The notes: generated by a model not told the origin, from the letters alone. Counted from the stretch's first letter, positions 35,219-47,691 are shown. The stretch: 64,000 bases of DNA from Lineolata rhizophorae (GCA_010093515.1 MU001676.1:538896-602895), one strand, 5' to 3'. A program made the numbers and translations.

Positions 35219-36304
35219 ATGGGATTCTCCCACCGAGAACTGGCGGCTGCATTTTCTCAACAAAGTGGTGCCTACGATATCTCGATGGAGGGGCGATGGT
35301 GGCTGTTTCCTGCTGCGGACTTTGTAGTAGTGAAATGCTCTTCTAACTTAGGGTGCTCATGGTGATGTTTTCCCTTTGAATGTGTTTTCGGCTGCCCTAC
35401 GCGCTTCAGATTTCATTGTATGTTTTGTATGCTTTATATCACGGAAGGAAGCTTCTAATCTCCGGCATGCACTATCCAACCAGGCACCGTACAGCATGTC
35501 CCCATCGGAAGGGACGAACACGCCCACCGGGTCGAAGTTCTAATCGGACGAGTGGGAAGCTATGGAAGAAATAGGGAAGAAGCCCGTTTCCTTCTTTGTT
35601 GTCTTCTTTAAAAACACGAAAATCATCGAGCATATTGTGGTTTGCATTGTTTTCTTGGAAATGATTGCATATGAAAGGACAGGCGGGAAAAAAAATAGTA
35701 AGGTTGGGATTCACGGCATTCGAGTAATCACGGCTTAGGATTTAACGAGTCCATGGCTTCATCATTGGTTTCATTTCGCCCGGCTATTCATGCACCTCAG
35801 TGCCGTGCCGGTTGGAAGGGCTTTTGATAGTATCCTTAGTGTCTCATGAGTAATCATATCTGGCCAAAGTACCCGGCGTACTTGACATTTTGGAATCCAG
35901 TTGCGTACCAGTTTTTAAAATGTTACGCACCAAACCTGACGGCTTAGATATGCACTCACGTACACGAATATCCTGGATACCTTATGGAGGAGGCTGCTCA
36001 TTGAAACTAAATGTAAGCAGAACATCTTCTTTCATCCTTGGGCCGTGAGCTCCCAGCAATGCTCAGCCAGAGATACCAAGCAACCCCTTGCAATTGCAAC
36101 AGCAAATCCTACCCCCCCTCCTTCCATGGTCCGATTTCGTAATTCAGCTATCAATGTGGTCGCAATTACCTTCCATCCTATTCACTTTGTCCTCCCAGAC
36201 TCTCTCCTTAGCCAGTAATCCAGCAGGTGCCACTCTGAGCTCTGTCTGCGTTCTCTTACGGCTTCCCCTTCTTTTCACTCGCAGGTCCCGGCTGGCCCGT
36301 TAGC
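35219..36304. other. Convergent intergenic, CHO2 to acidic-protein gene
   Basis: 1.1 kb holding two 3' UTRs. It is A+T-rich in the middle. No coding frame, RNA or repeat is supported. Confidence 0.4.
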
Positions 36305-38699
36305 TTATTCTTCCCTACTGGCCCATCCTGCTCCGCCCCGCTCGTCTCGCTCAGCCGGCTCGCTTCGTGGCTTACCTTGCTTTAATTGCCGTTCTTCCTC
36401 CGTTTCAGCATCGCCTTCGTGGGGAGAGCCGGCCGGATCCGGGGGCGACTCCTGGCTGGCTGATTCGCTATGAGCGGCAGGTTCGTCGGGGACCGCGGGC
36501 TGGCCCTGGACTGCGGGAGCTTCCTTGGTGGGCTCGTTCTTATCTGCCGGATCGCTTTGGGCCGGAGGGTTTTCTTCCTTTCCGTCGTTTAGCTCCCGTT
36601 GGCCTGAAGGCTGCTCCGGTATGGTTGCTGCCTCCCGGCTTGTTGGCCCTCCTTGACCTAGAGGCTCGTCCTGGAACTCGGGGTCCTTTCGACTTGTCTT
36701 CTCATCTTCGTTCGTTGGTTGGCCTTTTTTCGGTGACTCTTCGGCCTTTGCAAGCTCTTCTTGTTCTGTCTGTCTGGCCTCCTCCGCTTCGTCGCGCTGC
36801 TCTGATGAAGTTGCCGGGCCTTCGGATACTTCGTCTTCTGCTGGGTCATCTCGACTTGTTTGTTCATCCTGATCCATTGTTTCTCCTTGGTTCGTTGACT
36901 CTTCGCTCTCTGCTAGCCCTTCTCGTTCTATTTGTTCGGCCTCCTCTGCTTCGTAATCTGGCTCTGATAAGGTCTCTAGTTCTTCTAATACTCCGTCTTT
37001 TGCCTTCAGTGCAGTTTCCGACACCTGTTTTGTCGACTCGCTATGGGCTGATGCACTCTTCCAGTCCGTCTCTGAAGGTGGCCCATTTGCATTGCTGATA
37101 TCACTTCTCGTGGAACTCTCCAGGCTGTCTTCTATTCTGAGTCTATACCGTGTTGGTGCACGCGGAATGTCCTCTAGTGAAGGAGCTGGCTCGTCTCCAT
37201 CTGCGTCTTCTTCCTCTTCCCCATCACTCTGTAGCCCATCCATTCCCAATGCTTCAGCGAGCTCGGAAGCCAGCGTGAGGCCCCCATCGCTGCCATAGTT
37301 GCCGATGTCCAAAGATCCTCTCAGTGCCTCGCCTTCGCAGGTGTCGTCGTCCGGACCGTTTATCCATTCCTCAATCTGCCCGTCATCTTTGTCATTGCGA
37401 GGAAATAGCCTGAGCTTCCCAGCATCATTGGTGATTGCTTGGAGAACTCGTGTAAACAGAAAGCGCAGGTAGGTTAGCCAGCCCTTCCTCCGCTCCTTTT
37501 CTCCTTCCAGGAATGTCTTCCATTGTTTGGCGTGCGTCTCCTCTCGGAAATTGACGCCATTCTCATAGAGCGCCTTGTTGAAGCAGTCCAGAGCCGTATC
37601 AAGGTCCTCATCGTTCTCTTCGTGGAGCGCCTTCCGCGCCTTACAGTAGCCTTCGAAGTAGTGCAGACGGGTAACCATAATTTTGCATGGCTCCCTGTCA
37701 AGAGGAACAAGGCTCTTCCTGCTAATTTTGACGGCGACGTTGATGGTTTCTATGGCTTCTTGATGCCTGCCTATACGGCTTTTTAAGAGCGCATTTATGA
37801 TCAGGGCTTGGATCTTGTTCGCCGCCTTCCACATCTTTCGTTCCTGGTCTGTAAGAGCGCACAATCAGCCAGTTCGTTGGGTAACTACTTCTTGAGGTGA
37901 AAGGAGATAGAATTTCATTCTCCGTAGAAAAGGAGAAGCGCTTACTGCTCATGTCCTTCCAGTTCCTCTCCGAGTGGGGTTCTGGTGAATCATTGCTATC
38001 TTGTTTCAAATCTGCCGCACTTGAAGTAGGTTCTGTCGCTTGAGAATCGCTCTCCTCACTAAATAGGTATTGTCCCTGGGAAGGCACAAGGGCCAATGGA
38101 GGTAACTTGAAATGAGAACAAATGGTCAAGAAGCGCCACAGCCAGAGTCCTTAAAAGCAATAGAAAAGGGCAATCGATGTTTAGCTAGGCGAAAATATTA
38201 AACTCACCTGTCCACCAGCTTCGTCCCGTTCTTGCTTCTCCCGTGAACGACTTGCACGCCACCGACATCTATCCGGCTGAAATTGCATCAGAACGGGCAC
38301 CAAACACTCCGGATTTTTATGCCCTGTTGCAGTTTTCCTATCTTTATCCTCAGTGGCACTTTCAGGCATTCGCTCAATTGATTTTTGCATTGTTCCCCCT
38401 TGCACTGGTCCTTCCGTTTTAGCCGAGCTAGTTGGCCCCACATTTTCTGCGATTTCACTAGAGGCTATACGTGATGTTGACTCCCTAGGCTGGCACCCTT
38501 CCGGCCCCCCAATGCATCCGGTGCTTGGATTGTCTGTGGCTTGTTCAACGTTTCCTTCATCGTGGTCCTCCGGCTGAGTGATTGTAATATTAGGCAGGCC
38601 TTTAGGGGTCTCTATGTGTCCTTCATCGGCGTCTTGAGGGCTCCCGTGAAGAGGTGATGGAAAAAGCTGCCGGAGTATGTCCTTGATGGAAGCCAGCAT
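36305..38699 (-). CDS. Acidic hypothetical protein with TPR-like core
   Basis: Three exons (38208-38699, 37946-38105, 36305-37848) encode 731 residues. The N-terminal 160 residues are polar and disordered after a short amphipathic start (MLASIKDILRQLFPSPL). A helical region at about residues 210-310 (KMWKAANKIQALIINALLK, HQEAIETINVAVKISRK, LDTALDCFNKALY) resembles TPR helices. From there on the chain is extremely acidic (Glu/Asp/Ser/Pro), with no domain and no membrane segment. Junctions GGQ/LPPLAL and DMS/NQERKMW keep frame with gtgagt and gtaagc donors. I do not recognise the family. The next gene on the same strand also has a TPR-like C-terminal half, so the two could be functionally or evolutionarily linked; that is inference. 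Confidence 0.7.
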
Positions 38700-39382
38700 A
38701 GCTCAAGTTCAACAAAAAAAGGTCTCAAAGTGGTGTAATTCAGCAACTTGGTCAGTCTGTTATGAGGTACTTGCAAGGTATTATGCGACTTGAAAGACAA
38801 AGCTCTTGGGTTACATGCTGTGGGTAATGAATGAAAGGTCTCAGAAGTGATAAACCGTGAAGCAGCAGAGCAATAACACCGCTACCCATGCCGAGCTACC
38901 TATGCATTCTGAAACAATAGTCGCGCCGAAAACGGGCAACCTTATTTGAACGACAAAGAAAAACTGGCTGTAGTCTTACAACTGTAAGTACTCACCCTAC
39001 GTAGCGTTGGAAGCACAAAGAAATCAGATTAGTGCCATGTTCAGCCATATTCAACAGCCTTTACGGGCCTGTTTTGCTTAGATGCTGGCCTCATAAAATT
39101 ACGCTCAAGGATTTTGGAATCCGCATATGACAAGTCTGACAGAATAAATTCACCTTTTGATATTCATTTTGATTTTAGTAGTGCTATTGAACTAAGTACT
39201 TACCTTCTGAGCGTATTCATTTACCGGCTTGCGGACAAGAACTCATTTTGAAACTAGCGATTATTATGGTGCTATTGAACTGAGTACTTACCTTGTAATC
39301 GTGTTCACCTACCGGCTTGCGGATAAGAACTCGTTTTGAAAACTAGCAAGCCGAAGTCCCCTCCATGTTGAATGGAAGGCTT
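38700..39382. other. Intergenic between two minus-strand TPR-like genes
   Basis: 683 bp, A+T-rich except near the ends. It contains the duplicated 88-bp repeat listed separately. Several AGGTAAGT-type donors on the minus strand suggest spliced 3' or 5' untranslated exons. Confidence 0.45.
39181..39345. repeat. 88-bp direct duplication with splice-donor motifs
   Basis: Copies begin at 39181 and 39269 (gtgctattgaact[a/g]agtacttacctt) and share the accggcttgcgga[c/t]aagaactc block and the ttttgaaa..actag end. About 80 percent of positions agree by eye. On the minus strand each copy contains AAGGTAAGTACT, a strong 5' splice site, directly downstream of the stop codon of the coiled-coil gene. Confidence 0.75.
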
Positions 39383-40819
39383 TCAGAGCTTGCGAGGGGC
39401 CGCTTCAGACCGAAGCCCGAGGAGTTCAGTCCTTGTGCTAAGGGGCCCGTATGCTATCGTGTCGGTGGCCTCAGGCCAAGGCTGGCCCCGGCTGAGCGCC
39501 TTGGCGCGCCTCCCCCGAAACTTGACGTGCTGGTTTCTGCACAGCTCGAACCAAGTGTTGGCCTCCTTCTCCATACCGGGCGTGTTGCTCGCGGATGAGA
39601 ACAACAGAGATGCCTCCAGCCACCTGCCCAAGTCAGCATTGATGAGAGCGTGGTAGAAGCAGACGCGGCCACGCTCGACGAACATATCCTTGTCCTTGTT
39701 GGCGCTGCAAATACGCAGGGCAGCGGCGAGGTACTTCATGATCGCGTCATTGAAGGATCCCGATTCGCGGAGGATGTTGGCACTAAGCAGCAGGGCGTCG
39801 ACCTGGACCGGTAGCGGCAAGGGCGGTGACTGCGTCAGCAGGCGCGACAGCTCCACCAGCGCTTGCTGCAACTGGTTGTTGCTGAAGAACTCCTCCGCGA
39901 CTCGGAGGTGCGTGCGCGACGACGCTCTCGAGTTCCAGTTGGCCCGCATCCAGACGCTATTGTCGCGGACGGCATGGCCTGTCTTGTCCAGGAGCATATC
40001 GACGGCGGATGCGACCGTCCGGCTCTGATGCTTCTTGAGGTCGTTTATCATCCCACGCGTGCTCTTGAGAAGGGCCTCATATTCGCCGATCTGCTTCTTC
40101 AACTCTCTGCTCACCCTCATGGCCTCATCGCGCTGACTCACTAGTTCGTCGATGGCGAACTGCTTAATGTCGTTGGTCTCCTTTAACGTCTCGTTCTCAA
40201 CTCGCAGCTTGATAATCGCGCCTAGGAGCTCTTCGTTATCCCTACTAGGCGGCAAGGGCCTTGGGGCTTTGGGCTGCGGTAGGATCTCGTTGTCTTGGGT
40301 GACAGGAGACGAATCAAGCCCATCGGCCGGCGACTCGTCCGGAATTGGTGAACCGATCGGTGATGGTGTCGACGACCGAACTGGCGACTGGGAGGGAGAC
40401 CTAGCTACTAGTTGAGCTTCTGATTGAAATATCGACCCAGTATCAGGACTATACTGGTCTTTACCAATGCCATCTGCTTCATCGCTAGGAGTCTGCTCAC
40501 TGTGAGAGTCAAATGAGTTTGACCTGCTTTTGATTTCAAGCTTGCGCGGAGAAGAATTCGCATAATACTCCACAAGGTCATCATCATAGACAGCCTCGCC
40601 ATAACCACTGGACATGTCTTGCTCCGCTTCAGAGTTTTCGTCCATTGACAGAGCCTGGTATTCGTGCACAGGGGTGTCTGTGTTATCGTTATTGGATTTA
40701 TCCGAGGGCTCGTAGGATTGGAAGTCACGTAGACGAGAGTCAACGGCTGCCATCAGCAAGTCAATTGGTGGAGCAACCTCAGGGACGCCGCCAGCGGGGG
40801 TGGAAAGCCATTCAGACAT
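39383..40819 (-). CDS. Coiled-coil/TPR-like hypothetical protein
   Basis: A single exon of 478 residues starts at the ATG at 40819. Residues 1-190 are disordered, acidic and Ser/Pro-rich (repeated SPS, TPSPIGSP). Residues about 195-280 form a coiled coil (IIKLRVENETLKETNDIKQF and following). Residues about 295-440 are helical and TPR-like (HLRVAEEFFSNNQLQQALVELSRLL; ILRESGSFNDAIMKYLAAALRI; ALINADLGRWLEASLLF). No catalytic motif, signal or membrane segment is seen. The organisation suggests a scaffold or motor-adaptor type protein, but no name is justified. The tail after residue 460 (STRTELLGLRSEAAPRKL) lies next to duplicated splice-donor sequences, so alternative 3' ends are possible. Confidence 0.75.
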   Translation of the reverse strand: MSEWLSTPAGGVPEVAPPIDLLMAAVDSRLRDFQSYEPSDKSNNDNTDTPVHEYQALSMDENSEAEQDMSSGYGEAVYDDDLVEYYANSSPRKLEIKSRSNSFDSHSEQTPSDEADGIGKDQYSPDTGSIFQSEAQLVARSPSQSPVRSSTPSPIGSPIPDESPADGLDSSPVTQDNEILPQPKAPRPLPPSRDNEELLGAIIKLRVENETLKETNDIKQFAIDELVSQRDEAMRVSRELKKQIGEYEALLKSTRGMINDLKKHQSRTVASAVDMLLDKTGHAVRDNSVWMRANWNSRASSRTHLRVAEEFFSNNQLQQALVELSRLLTQSPPLPLPVQVDALLLSANILRESGSFNDAIMKYLAAALRICSANKDKDMFVERGRVCFYHALINADLGRWLEASLLFSSASNTPGMEKEANTWFELCRNQHVKFRGRRAKALSRGQPWPEATDTIAYGPLSTRTELLGLRSEAAPRKL

Positions 40820-42456
40820 GGTGGCAGACTTTGCAATGGTGGAAAGTCTGTGGAATGCTGATTGCTCCTTCCCTTGAATGGCCTGTCGACTCTGCAGGCT
40901 TTAATGGAAGATGCCTGATCTTCCTGTAGTGAAGCACACCGATTGGCGAAGAAGTGAAGAGTTGTGATAGCAGAACACGGTGCTAAAATATACAAGGTAG
41001 ATACCTTTCAGTTACATTGTTTCCAGGAGAACAGGAACAAGAATATTGTTAGATCTCTTCAAAAAGGCTTAGACATAACAACAAAACACTACGAACACAC
41101 AAAGAACCGCCGGCAACGGCAACAACACTCCATAGCCAACAATAGAAATGTTTTTAGCCGAAAGGAGCGGAAACGATGCAATGTATGTCAAACTGTATTC
41201 CGGAGCCAGTTTACCCTGTAGAGGTAAAGAAAAGCCAAATTGAGGGAGCAGAAGCAGGGTAAATGGCACATTGCCGGTTGCGTGAATGAGCTAAGGGGAC
41301 TTGGAAATGTGGAAGACATCAAAGAATGCACTAGCGGGGCCCATCTTCAATCAGTTGCCCTGCATTCCTGTTACTAGATTCGTAAGCACAATGGGGCCCC
41401 GCTAAAATTGACAAGTTGTCAAAATCCTCAACACGAAAGGAAAGTCGGCCAGGACATTGCAAAGTTCTCTTTCTGGAACCTGCTAGCCTAGAACATTCCG
41501 ATAAAGGCTCTCTCGATAGAGCAAAAGGCATTTCAGCATAGGCTTGGTATTGCCTCCTCAAAAATTGCACCAACCTCTTGCCCTCAGATGACAAATTGAG
41601 CCGGTCTTAAGCTTCTTGCCAGTTGATCCTCAACAGGATTTTCCCGCTGCCTCGGGCAAACGATGAACTGTCGGCGTGAAGGAATCATGCAGGGAGACCG
41701 CCATCAATAACTGCAGGCCCAGCCGCGGTGTCAAATCGCCCCCGCTTCGTTAACCCGATACAGGAGTTATGAAAGGCTTTCCGTACCCGCCATGCATCGT
41801 CAAGAAGTGTTGCTACAGTTTAATCCATGACTCATGTCTTCACATCCTTAGAGCATATGAAGTTCCTTACCAACTGGAGACTTCGTCTATGCTACCCAGG
41901 AGACTAGAACTTGGATGTGCCGTGGCAAACGGAGATTAGAAGCCAGCGAATATTCACTTGGTCGCATATAGATGCCCATTTTGCGAGCCTCAAGAGCAAA
42001 AAGAGATCGTGACTCACTCATTGCAGCCAGCGGAAGCAATAATCTCTCATTGCTGAGCATTCTGTCGAACCCTGACCAGCGAGTTGTCGTCTGCTTTACC
42101 GTTCCACTAGACTCAAAGCGTCTTGATTTCTCAGCAAACCACACGAAAAGTGGCGCATCTGCATTCGTGGTATTGGCTGCTTCTTGTGCTCTGGGCAACG
42201 GCATCGCGCGCAGCTTTTTTAACGATGACTAGGCGATATAAGGCGTGGGTGGATCAACTCATCCCAACTGTTGCTGGTCCGCCAATTCGGCTGGCTGTGT
42301 CGGATCTAACAAACAACGGTCTAAGCTTAAAGAGACCAGTCATGTGAAGTTTAGCGTCGATCAAGCCATGATCGTGGAACGATGGATCTTCGAAGGTTCC
42401 AATCCTGTCCATAGACGTGACGATGCTGTCGGTAGCGTGAAGGGAACGCAAGCTGA

Positions 42457-42493
42457 CCTCCTCCTCCTCCTCCTTCTCCTCCTTCTCCTCCTC
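42457..42493. repeat. CTC/CTT triplet microsatellite
   Basis: Uninterrupted pyrimidine triplets, mostly ctc with two ctt, in a non-coding region. Confidence 0.8.
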
Positions 42494-43782
42494 AAAACTC
42501 GACGCAGCAAGGAATTGCTCCTGGCGGAATATGTACGTCAGACGGAGAGAAAAGTGCCTTGCATCTCCCGCTCCCAGCTGGCCACACTCGACGCTGCTGG
42601 ACGGAATGGGCGATGCTTTGCGAGGGACGGAGCGAAGCGCGACGGGATCGGCGAGACGCGCGGACCGCGCCGGATACGCCAAAGCACGTGAAGGCCGACA
42701 ACACCTCCGGTCCCGAATGCGGAGATTGGCTGACTTGCTTTTAGCCAGCAGCACGACGCCAGTCCTGCCCCGTCGCTAACCGCGTCCGGTCTGCGAGGAT
42801 TACGGATGGTGTGTGGGGAACGCCGCGCCTCGCGCCCTGCACCCTCCGCGAATCGCAGGGCGTCCGTAAGGACATACTGCGTGCAGACATCTCCGTGCGA
42901 TCGCCGTGTACTACGTAGGTGCCTGGCACACCCAGGTCCCGCAGAAGTCTCGAAGACCCCCGCATTTGACCGCACGCGCCGGCATCGGTCAGGGGGGCTA
43001 CGGCCCGCGTGCGTGCGTGCGTGGTTGGTCATTTTGTGGTCTAACAAAGACTCGAGAAGCGGCGCTACCCGTGGCTCGGCCGAACCCACTATGGACTTGA
43101 CACTCTACCTACTATATACGAAAGCCCTACGTTTCCGTGAGCTCACGCCCTATCGGCTCGACATCGGCGCCACCAAGTAACTCACTCCCGGCTCGGCATG
43201 CACACATCCACTGGGCCTGGCGCCCTTCGACCGCACAGCCCGCGAGCTCTTTCGTTGAGCTTGTGTACCGCGACAGATGTCGAGGAGAAACCCGCCGGGT
43301 AGCTGAAGCAGCTTACCGGCTTCCATACCACTAGCCCCGACCCCGCGTACAGTAGACCTACGTAGTAAGTGCCGCTCCTGAGGTACGAAACAGCCTTGCC
43401 TTCAATCCATCCTAACACATCGAGTGGAGCGATGGCTTCTTACCTCATCCCCTCATCGTCGGCTTGTTTCTGGACAGGGATGTTTCCGACGGCATCGGCG
43501 GAGAAGCTGTTTTCTAAATTTCGAGGACCTAGGCACACTTCCTATACGTCATCTATGACTCTTCGTCTTCGCTGGTACCCATACTAATCAGCTATGTACC
43601 CCCATTTGACCGGGTCCTACTCTAGCACCGTGACTGGACAGGGAATAGCTCCTGCATGTGGGTCCCATGCTACGAAAAAGCTCACCACCTGCCTTGCAGC
43701 TTCTAACCCCCCTTGTCCATCCGGAAGCTAGTAAGATTTCTTCAGCACATACCTATGCAGCCCTCGCCCATCCCTTGCTCCT

Positions 43783-43789
43783 TATAAAT
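43783..43789 (+). promoter_or_regulatory. TATA-box candidate for EGT1 (TATAAAT)
   Basis: TATAAAT stands 284 bp before the EGT1 start codon, followed by a C/T-rich leader region. It is a consensus-only call. Confidence 0.4.
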
Positions 43790-44066
43790 GGTGCAAAAAC
43801 CTCCACGCTTATAGTTTAGGAATCAAACATCACTTAATTCGTCTACCTGCGCCCTCTCATCGTCTTTGGTTCCGTATAGCTTACCAATTGAAGCTTCCAA
43901 TACCCACTTAACAACAGCCTGTCTAACCACCTTCTTATCCCGTACCCACGACAACGGCCGGCCTATCGTTAGCTTTAAGCTAGCGAGTATTTAAACTCTA
44001 CTACAGAGCCTCAATCTGTCTGTGTGTGTGTGGTACAATCGTCTCACCAACTCGCTACAACCCAAG

Positions 44067-47000
44067 ATGGTTACCGAGCATATTCCGGAGGCGTCCATTG
44101 CCACCAATCGCCCCAAAGCTGCCACCGCCGCTGCCGCCATGAAGAACAGCACCGTCACCGGCGTCGAAATCTCACCTGCCATGATCCTCGACATCCGTCA
44201 CGAAGCCCACGAACACTCCATCCTCGACGATATCTACAAGGGCCTGCACCCCGCCGACTCGGATGGCGGCGAGAAGCGGCTGCCCACGCTGCTCCTCTAC
44301 GACGAGGCCGGCCTGAAGCTGTTCGAGAAGATCACCTATCTGGATGAGTACTACTTGACCAATGCGGAGATCGAGGTGCTGGCCGGCTACGCGCGGCGCA
44401 TCGCCGAACGGATCCCGGCCGGATCGCTGCTGGTGGAGTTGGGAAGCGGGTATATACGCATATTCGACGCGAGCTGTTTTGTTTTATGTTGTTTGAAGGC
44501 CGCGTGAAAGAACTAACAGATAGGATATGACAAACGGTAAAAGGAATTTGCGCAAGATCCTCATCCTGCTCGATGCCTTTGAACAGCTGGCCAAACCAAT
44601 CGAGTATTACGCGCTGGACCTGTCTCTGAACGAGTTGCGCCGCACCCTCTCGGCCGTCCCCGCGGACGTATTCCAACACGTCAAGGTCTTCGGCCTGCAC
44701 GGGACCTACGACGATGGCCTCGATTGGCTGCGGAGCCCCGCCGTCTCGGCGAAGCCCAAGACTGTCCTGACCATGGGCTCCAGCATCGGCAATTTTTCCC
44801 GGCCTGAAGCGCCCAAGTTTCTCAAGTCCTTCGCCAAGGCGCTCAATCCTGGAGATTTGATGCTCGTCGGTATCGATGCTTGTAAAGACCCGGAGAAAGT
44901 GTACCATGCGTACAATGACAAAAAAGGAGTAACTCATCGATTTGTCCTCAACGGACTTGTGCATGCAAACCGACTCCTCGGACGCGAGGTGTTCAAGCTA
45001 GACGATTGGAGGGTCGTCGGAGAGTACGATGAAGCCGCTGGTCGTCACCAAGCCTTCGCATCGCCGAACAAAGATGTTGTTTTCGACGACTCGACTATCA
45101 TCCGCAAGGACGAGCGGGTCCGGATCGAGGAGAGCTATAAGTTCTCCGCTGACGAAACCATCCAACTCTGGGAGTCTGCAGGATTGGCGGAAGGCGCATC
45201 GTGGTTCAACAAGCTCGGAGACTATGGTCAGTATTGTCAGAGCATCTACCGTCCTGCGAAAATGCCACCTTACTTAAAACCACCAAACCAGGCCTCCACC
45301 TTGTCTCTATCCCCACTTTCCACTTTCCCCCTGACCCTGTCTCCTACGCCTCCCATCCCGTGCCTACCATGCACGACTGGGAATCCCTCTGGTCTGCCTG
45401 GGATACAGTGACACGCGGCATGATTCCTGATACGGAGCTCCTCGAGAAGCCCATCAAGTTACGCAACGCCTGCATCTTTTACCTCGGGCACATCCCGACC
45501 TTCCTAGACATGCACCTGACGCGCTCAACGGGCGCTCCGGCCACAGAGCCTCACTCTTATCCCTCCATCTTCGAGCGCGGCATCGATCCCGACGTCGACA
45601 ACCCGGAGCTGTGTCACGCCCACAGCGACATCCCGGACACGTGGCCGCCGCTCGCCGAGATCCTCGCCTTCCAGGCGCGCGTCCGCGCCCGCGTGCGCTT
45701 CCTGTACCGCACGGGCGCCGCCCAGGCAAGCCCAGGCAGCGTCGGCCGCGCCCTGTGGCTCGGCTTCGAGCACGAGGTCATGCACCTCGAGACGCTGCTG
45801 TACATGCTGGTGCAGAGCGCGCGCACGCTGGCGCCGGCGGGCGTCGTGCCGCCGGACTTCGAGGCCATGGCCGGCGCGGCGAAGAGGGCCGCGGCGCCGA
45901 ACCGCTGGTTCGAGATCCCGGCCCAGGAGGTCGTGCTCGGCATGGACGACCCGGAGGAAGATGGAGGGCCCGATAGGTTCTTTGGCTGGGACAACGAGAA
46001 GCCCGCGCGCAGGGCGCAGGTCGCGGCCTTCGCGGCAAAGGCCCGGCCCATCACTAACGGCGAGTACGCCGAGTATCTCTTGCGGACGAAGCGCGAGGCG
46101 CGGCTCCCTGCGTCGTGGACGACGGAAGTCGGCAAGGTCGCCGTCAACGGCTACGATGACGATGCCTCTTCCAAGGCCGCTCCGCCGATAAATCCGTCCG
46201 CCGCTGCCGCCGCCGCCGTCAACGCCGTTGACGCCTACGTGCGCGGCAAGTTCGTGCGCTCCGTCTTCGGCGCCGTGCCGCTCGCGCTCGCGCTCGACTG
46301 GCCCGTCGCCGCGTCGTACGACGAGCTGGCCGGGTGCGCGGCCTGGATGGGCGGGCGGATCCCGAGCATCGAGGAGGCGCGCAGCATGTACGTGCACGCA
46401 GAGCGGCTCAAGGCCAAGGACGTGGCCAAGGCCGTCGTCGTCACGATCCCGGCGGTCAACAGGTTCGTCTCTTCTTCAACTTCTCCCCCCCAAACTCCTA
46501 GCGGGAACGACTCGGATCGTATATGTACGGGCCACTGACACGGGAGCCCCGAGCAGCCACCTCTCCAACGACGGCGTCGAAGAAACGCCCCCATCCGAGC
46601 GCGCGCACCGTCCCTCCTCGCCGGCGCCCCACCATTCCCCCGAGGCCCAGGGCGCCGGCCTCTTCCGCGACCTGCGCAGCGTCAACGTCGGCTTCCGCCA
46701 CTGGCACCCGGTGCCGGTGACGGCGGCCGGCGGCGCGCTCGCCGGCCACGCGGAACTGGGCGGCGTGTGGGAGTGGACCAGCTCGCCGCTGGCGCCGCAC
46801 GCCGGCTTCGCGCCCATGCCCGCCTACCCGGGCTACACGGCGGACTTCTTCGACGGCAAGCACAACGTCGTGCTGGGTGGGTCGTGGGCCACGCACCCGC
46901 GCATCGCGGGGCGGGCGAGCTTGTAAGTTGACCGACCCATGTTTGTGGATTTACTCTTTCGCCCAAAGCGGATTTTCGCACGGAGGTTGCTTTGCCCGAT

Positions 47001-47126
47001 CTTATCCGAAACTGACATACTGCCCGGGTTGATAGCGTCAACTGGTACCAGCGCAACTACCCTTACGTCTGGGCCGGGGCTCGCCTGGTGCGCGATCTTC
47101 CCATTCCCACCGAGGAAAAGGACTAG
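44067..47126 (+). CDS. EGT1: Ergothioneine biosynthesis protein Egt1
   Basis: Five exons (44067-44449, 44544-45226, 45292-46462, 46557-46922, 47036-47126) encode 897 residues. It is the fungal fusion of an EgtD-like histidine N-methyltransferase and an EgtB-like non-haem iron sulfoxide synthase. It makes hercynine from histidine and SAM, then joins it to cysteine. The N-terminal half has the SAM-binding LVELGSG at 122-128 and LTMGSSIGNF further on. The C-terminal half has the iron motif HX3HXE (H516, H520, E522) in the DinB-type part. The formylglycine-generating-type domain follows (WFEIPAQEVVLGMD; GGVWEWTSSPL; VVLGGSWATHPRIAGR), ending RNYPYVWAGARLVRD. Exon 4 begins with a Ser/Pro/His-rich insert of about 35 residues. 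All junctions were fixed by family continuity. Loss of any exon would remove catalytic parts. Confidence 0.95.
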
Positions 47127-47691
47127 AGGCCCAGATTTGGCCTGCAAAGCTCCATGGTACTGAGAGTAAAATCGATGAGCTCAGGATCATTAAGAAAACA
47201 GTTAAAAGAAATCGTCAAACCCACAAAGAAAGTGCGAGGACAAATAGGGTTTCTGTTTTGATGTAGCTAGTCCATTCCTTTCGTCGATCTTAGCACTTAT
47301 TTGGGAAATCTACATCAGTTTCGTCATCACTCCGTTCAACACCGAGTGGTGGCTGACAAGACCTGAAAGACAGCGTCGAAAAAGGGCACAAAATTATCAA
47401 CACACATCCCAACCCTCACCACAACATCAACAGTATTCTGTGATACAGTCTTCAAAACACTTGTAAACGACCTGAAGGAAAATAGTGTGGTATGGTAACC
47501 GTGGCCTGCGAGCCAGCAGGCCAAGTGACGCCTACTTGAACCATCCAGAACGCCTAGCACATGCAGCATGAAACGCCATTCCAATGGAATTACAACTGCG
47601 CAAAAGACCCACAGGCCATCAGGCTTGCTTAAAACCAGACGAACCCTGCCATCCAACCGACTGCTCGACCACCCAACCTCCCACCGCGCAC
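47127..47691. other. Convergent intergenic EGT1/GID8
   Basis: 565 bp containing two 3' UTRs. Nothing else is supported. Confidence 0.4.

Larger units (their letters stand above)
40820..44066. other. 3.2-kb gene-free region upstream of EGT1
   Basis: No credible gene. Short frames (for example on the minus strand near 41887-42204 and 42254-43089) lack domains and overlap in both orientations. A (CTC/CTT) triplet run lies at 42457-42493. Composition is A+T-rich to about 42.4 kb and G+C-rich after. The last 300 bp form the EGT1 promoter and leader. Large size suggests either complex regulation or decayed sequence. Confidence 0.4.

Noticed and set aside
36367-37098. 243-codon plus-strand ORF
   Set aside because: Antisense to the acidic protein; Leu/Pro-rich shadow of Glu codons.
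42254-43089. Overlapping ORFs on both strands in the EGT1 upstream region
   Set aside because: No domain, conflicting strands, G+C-driven open frames and a triplet repeat.
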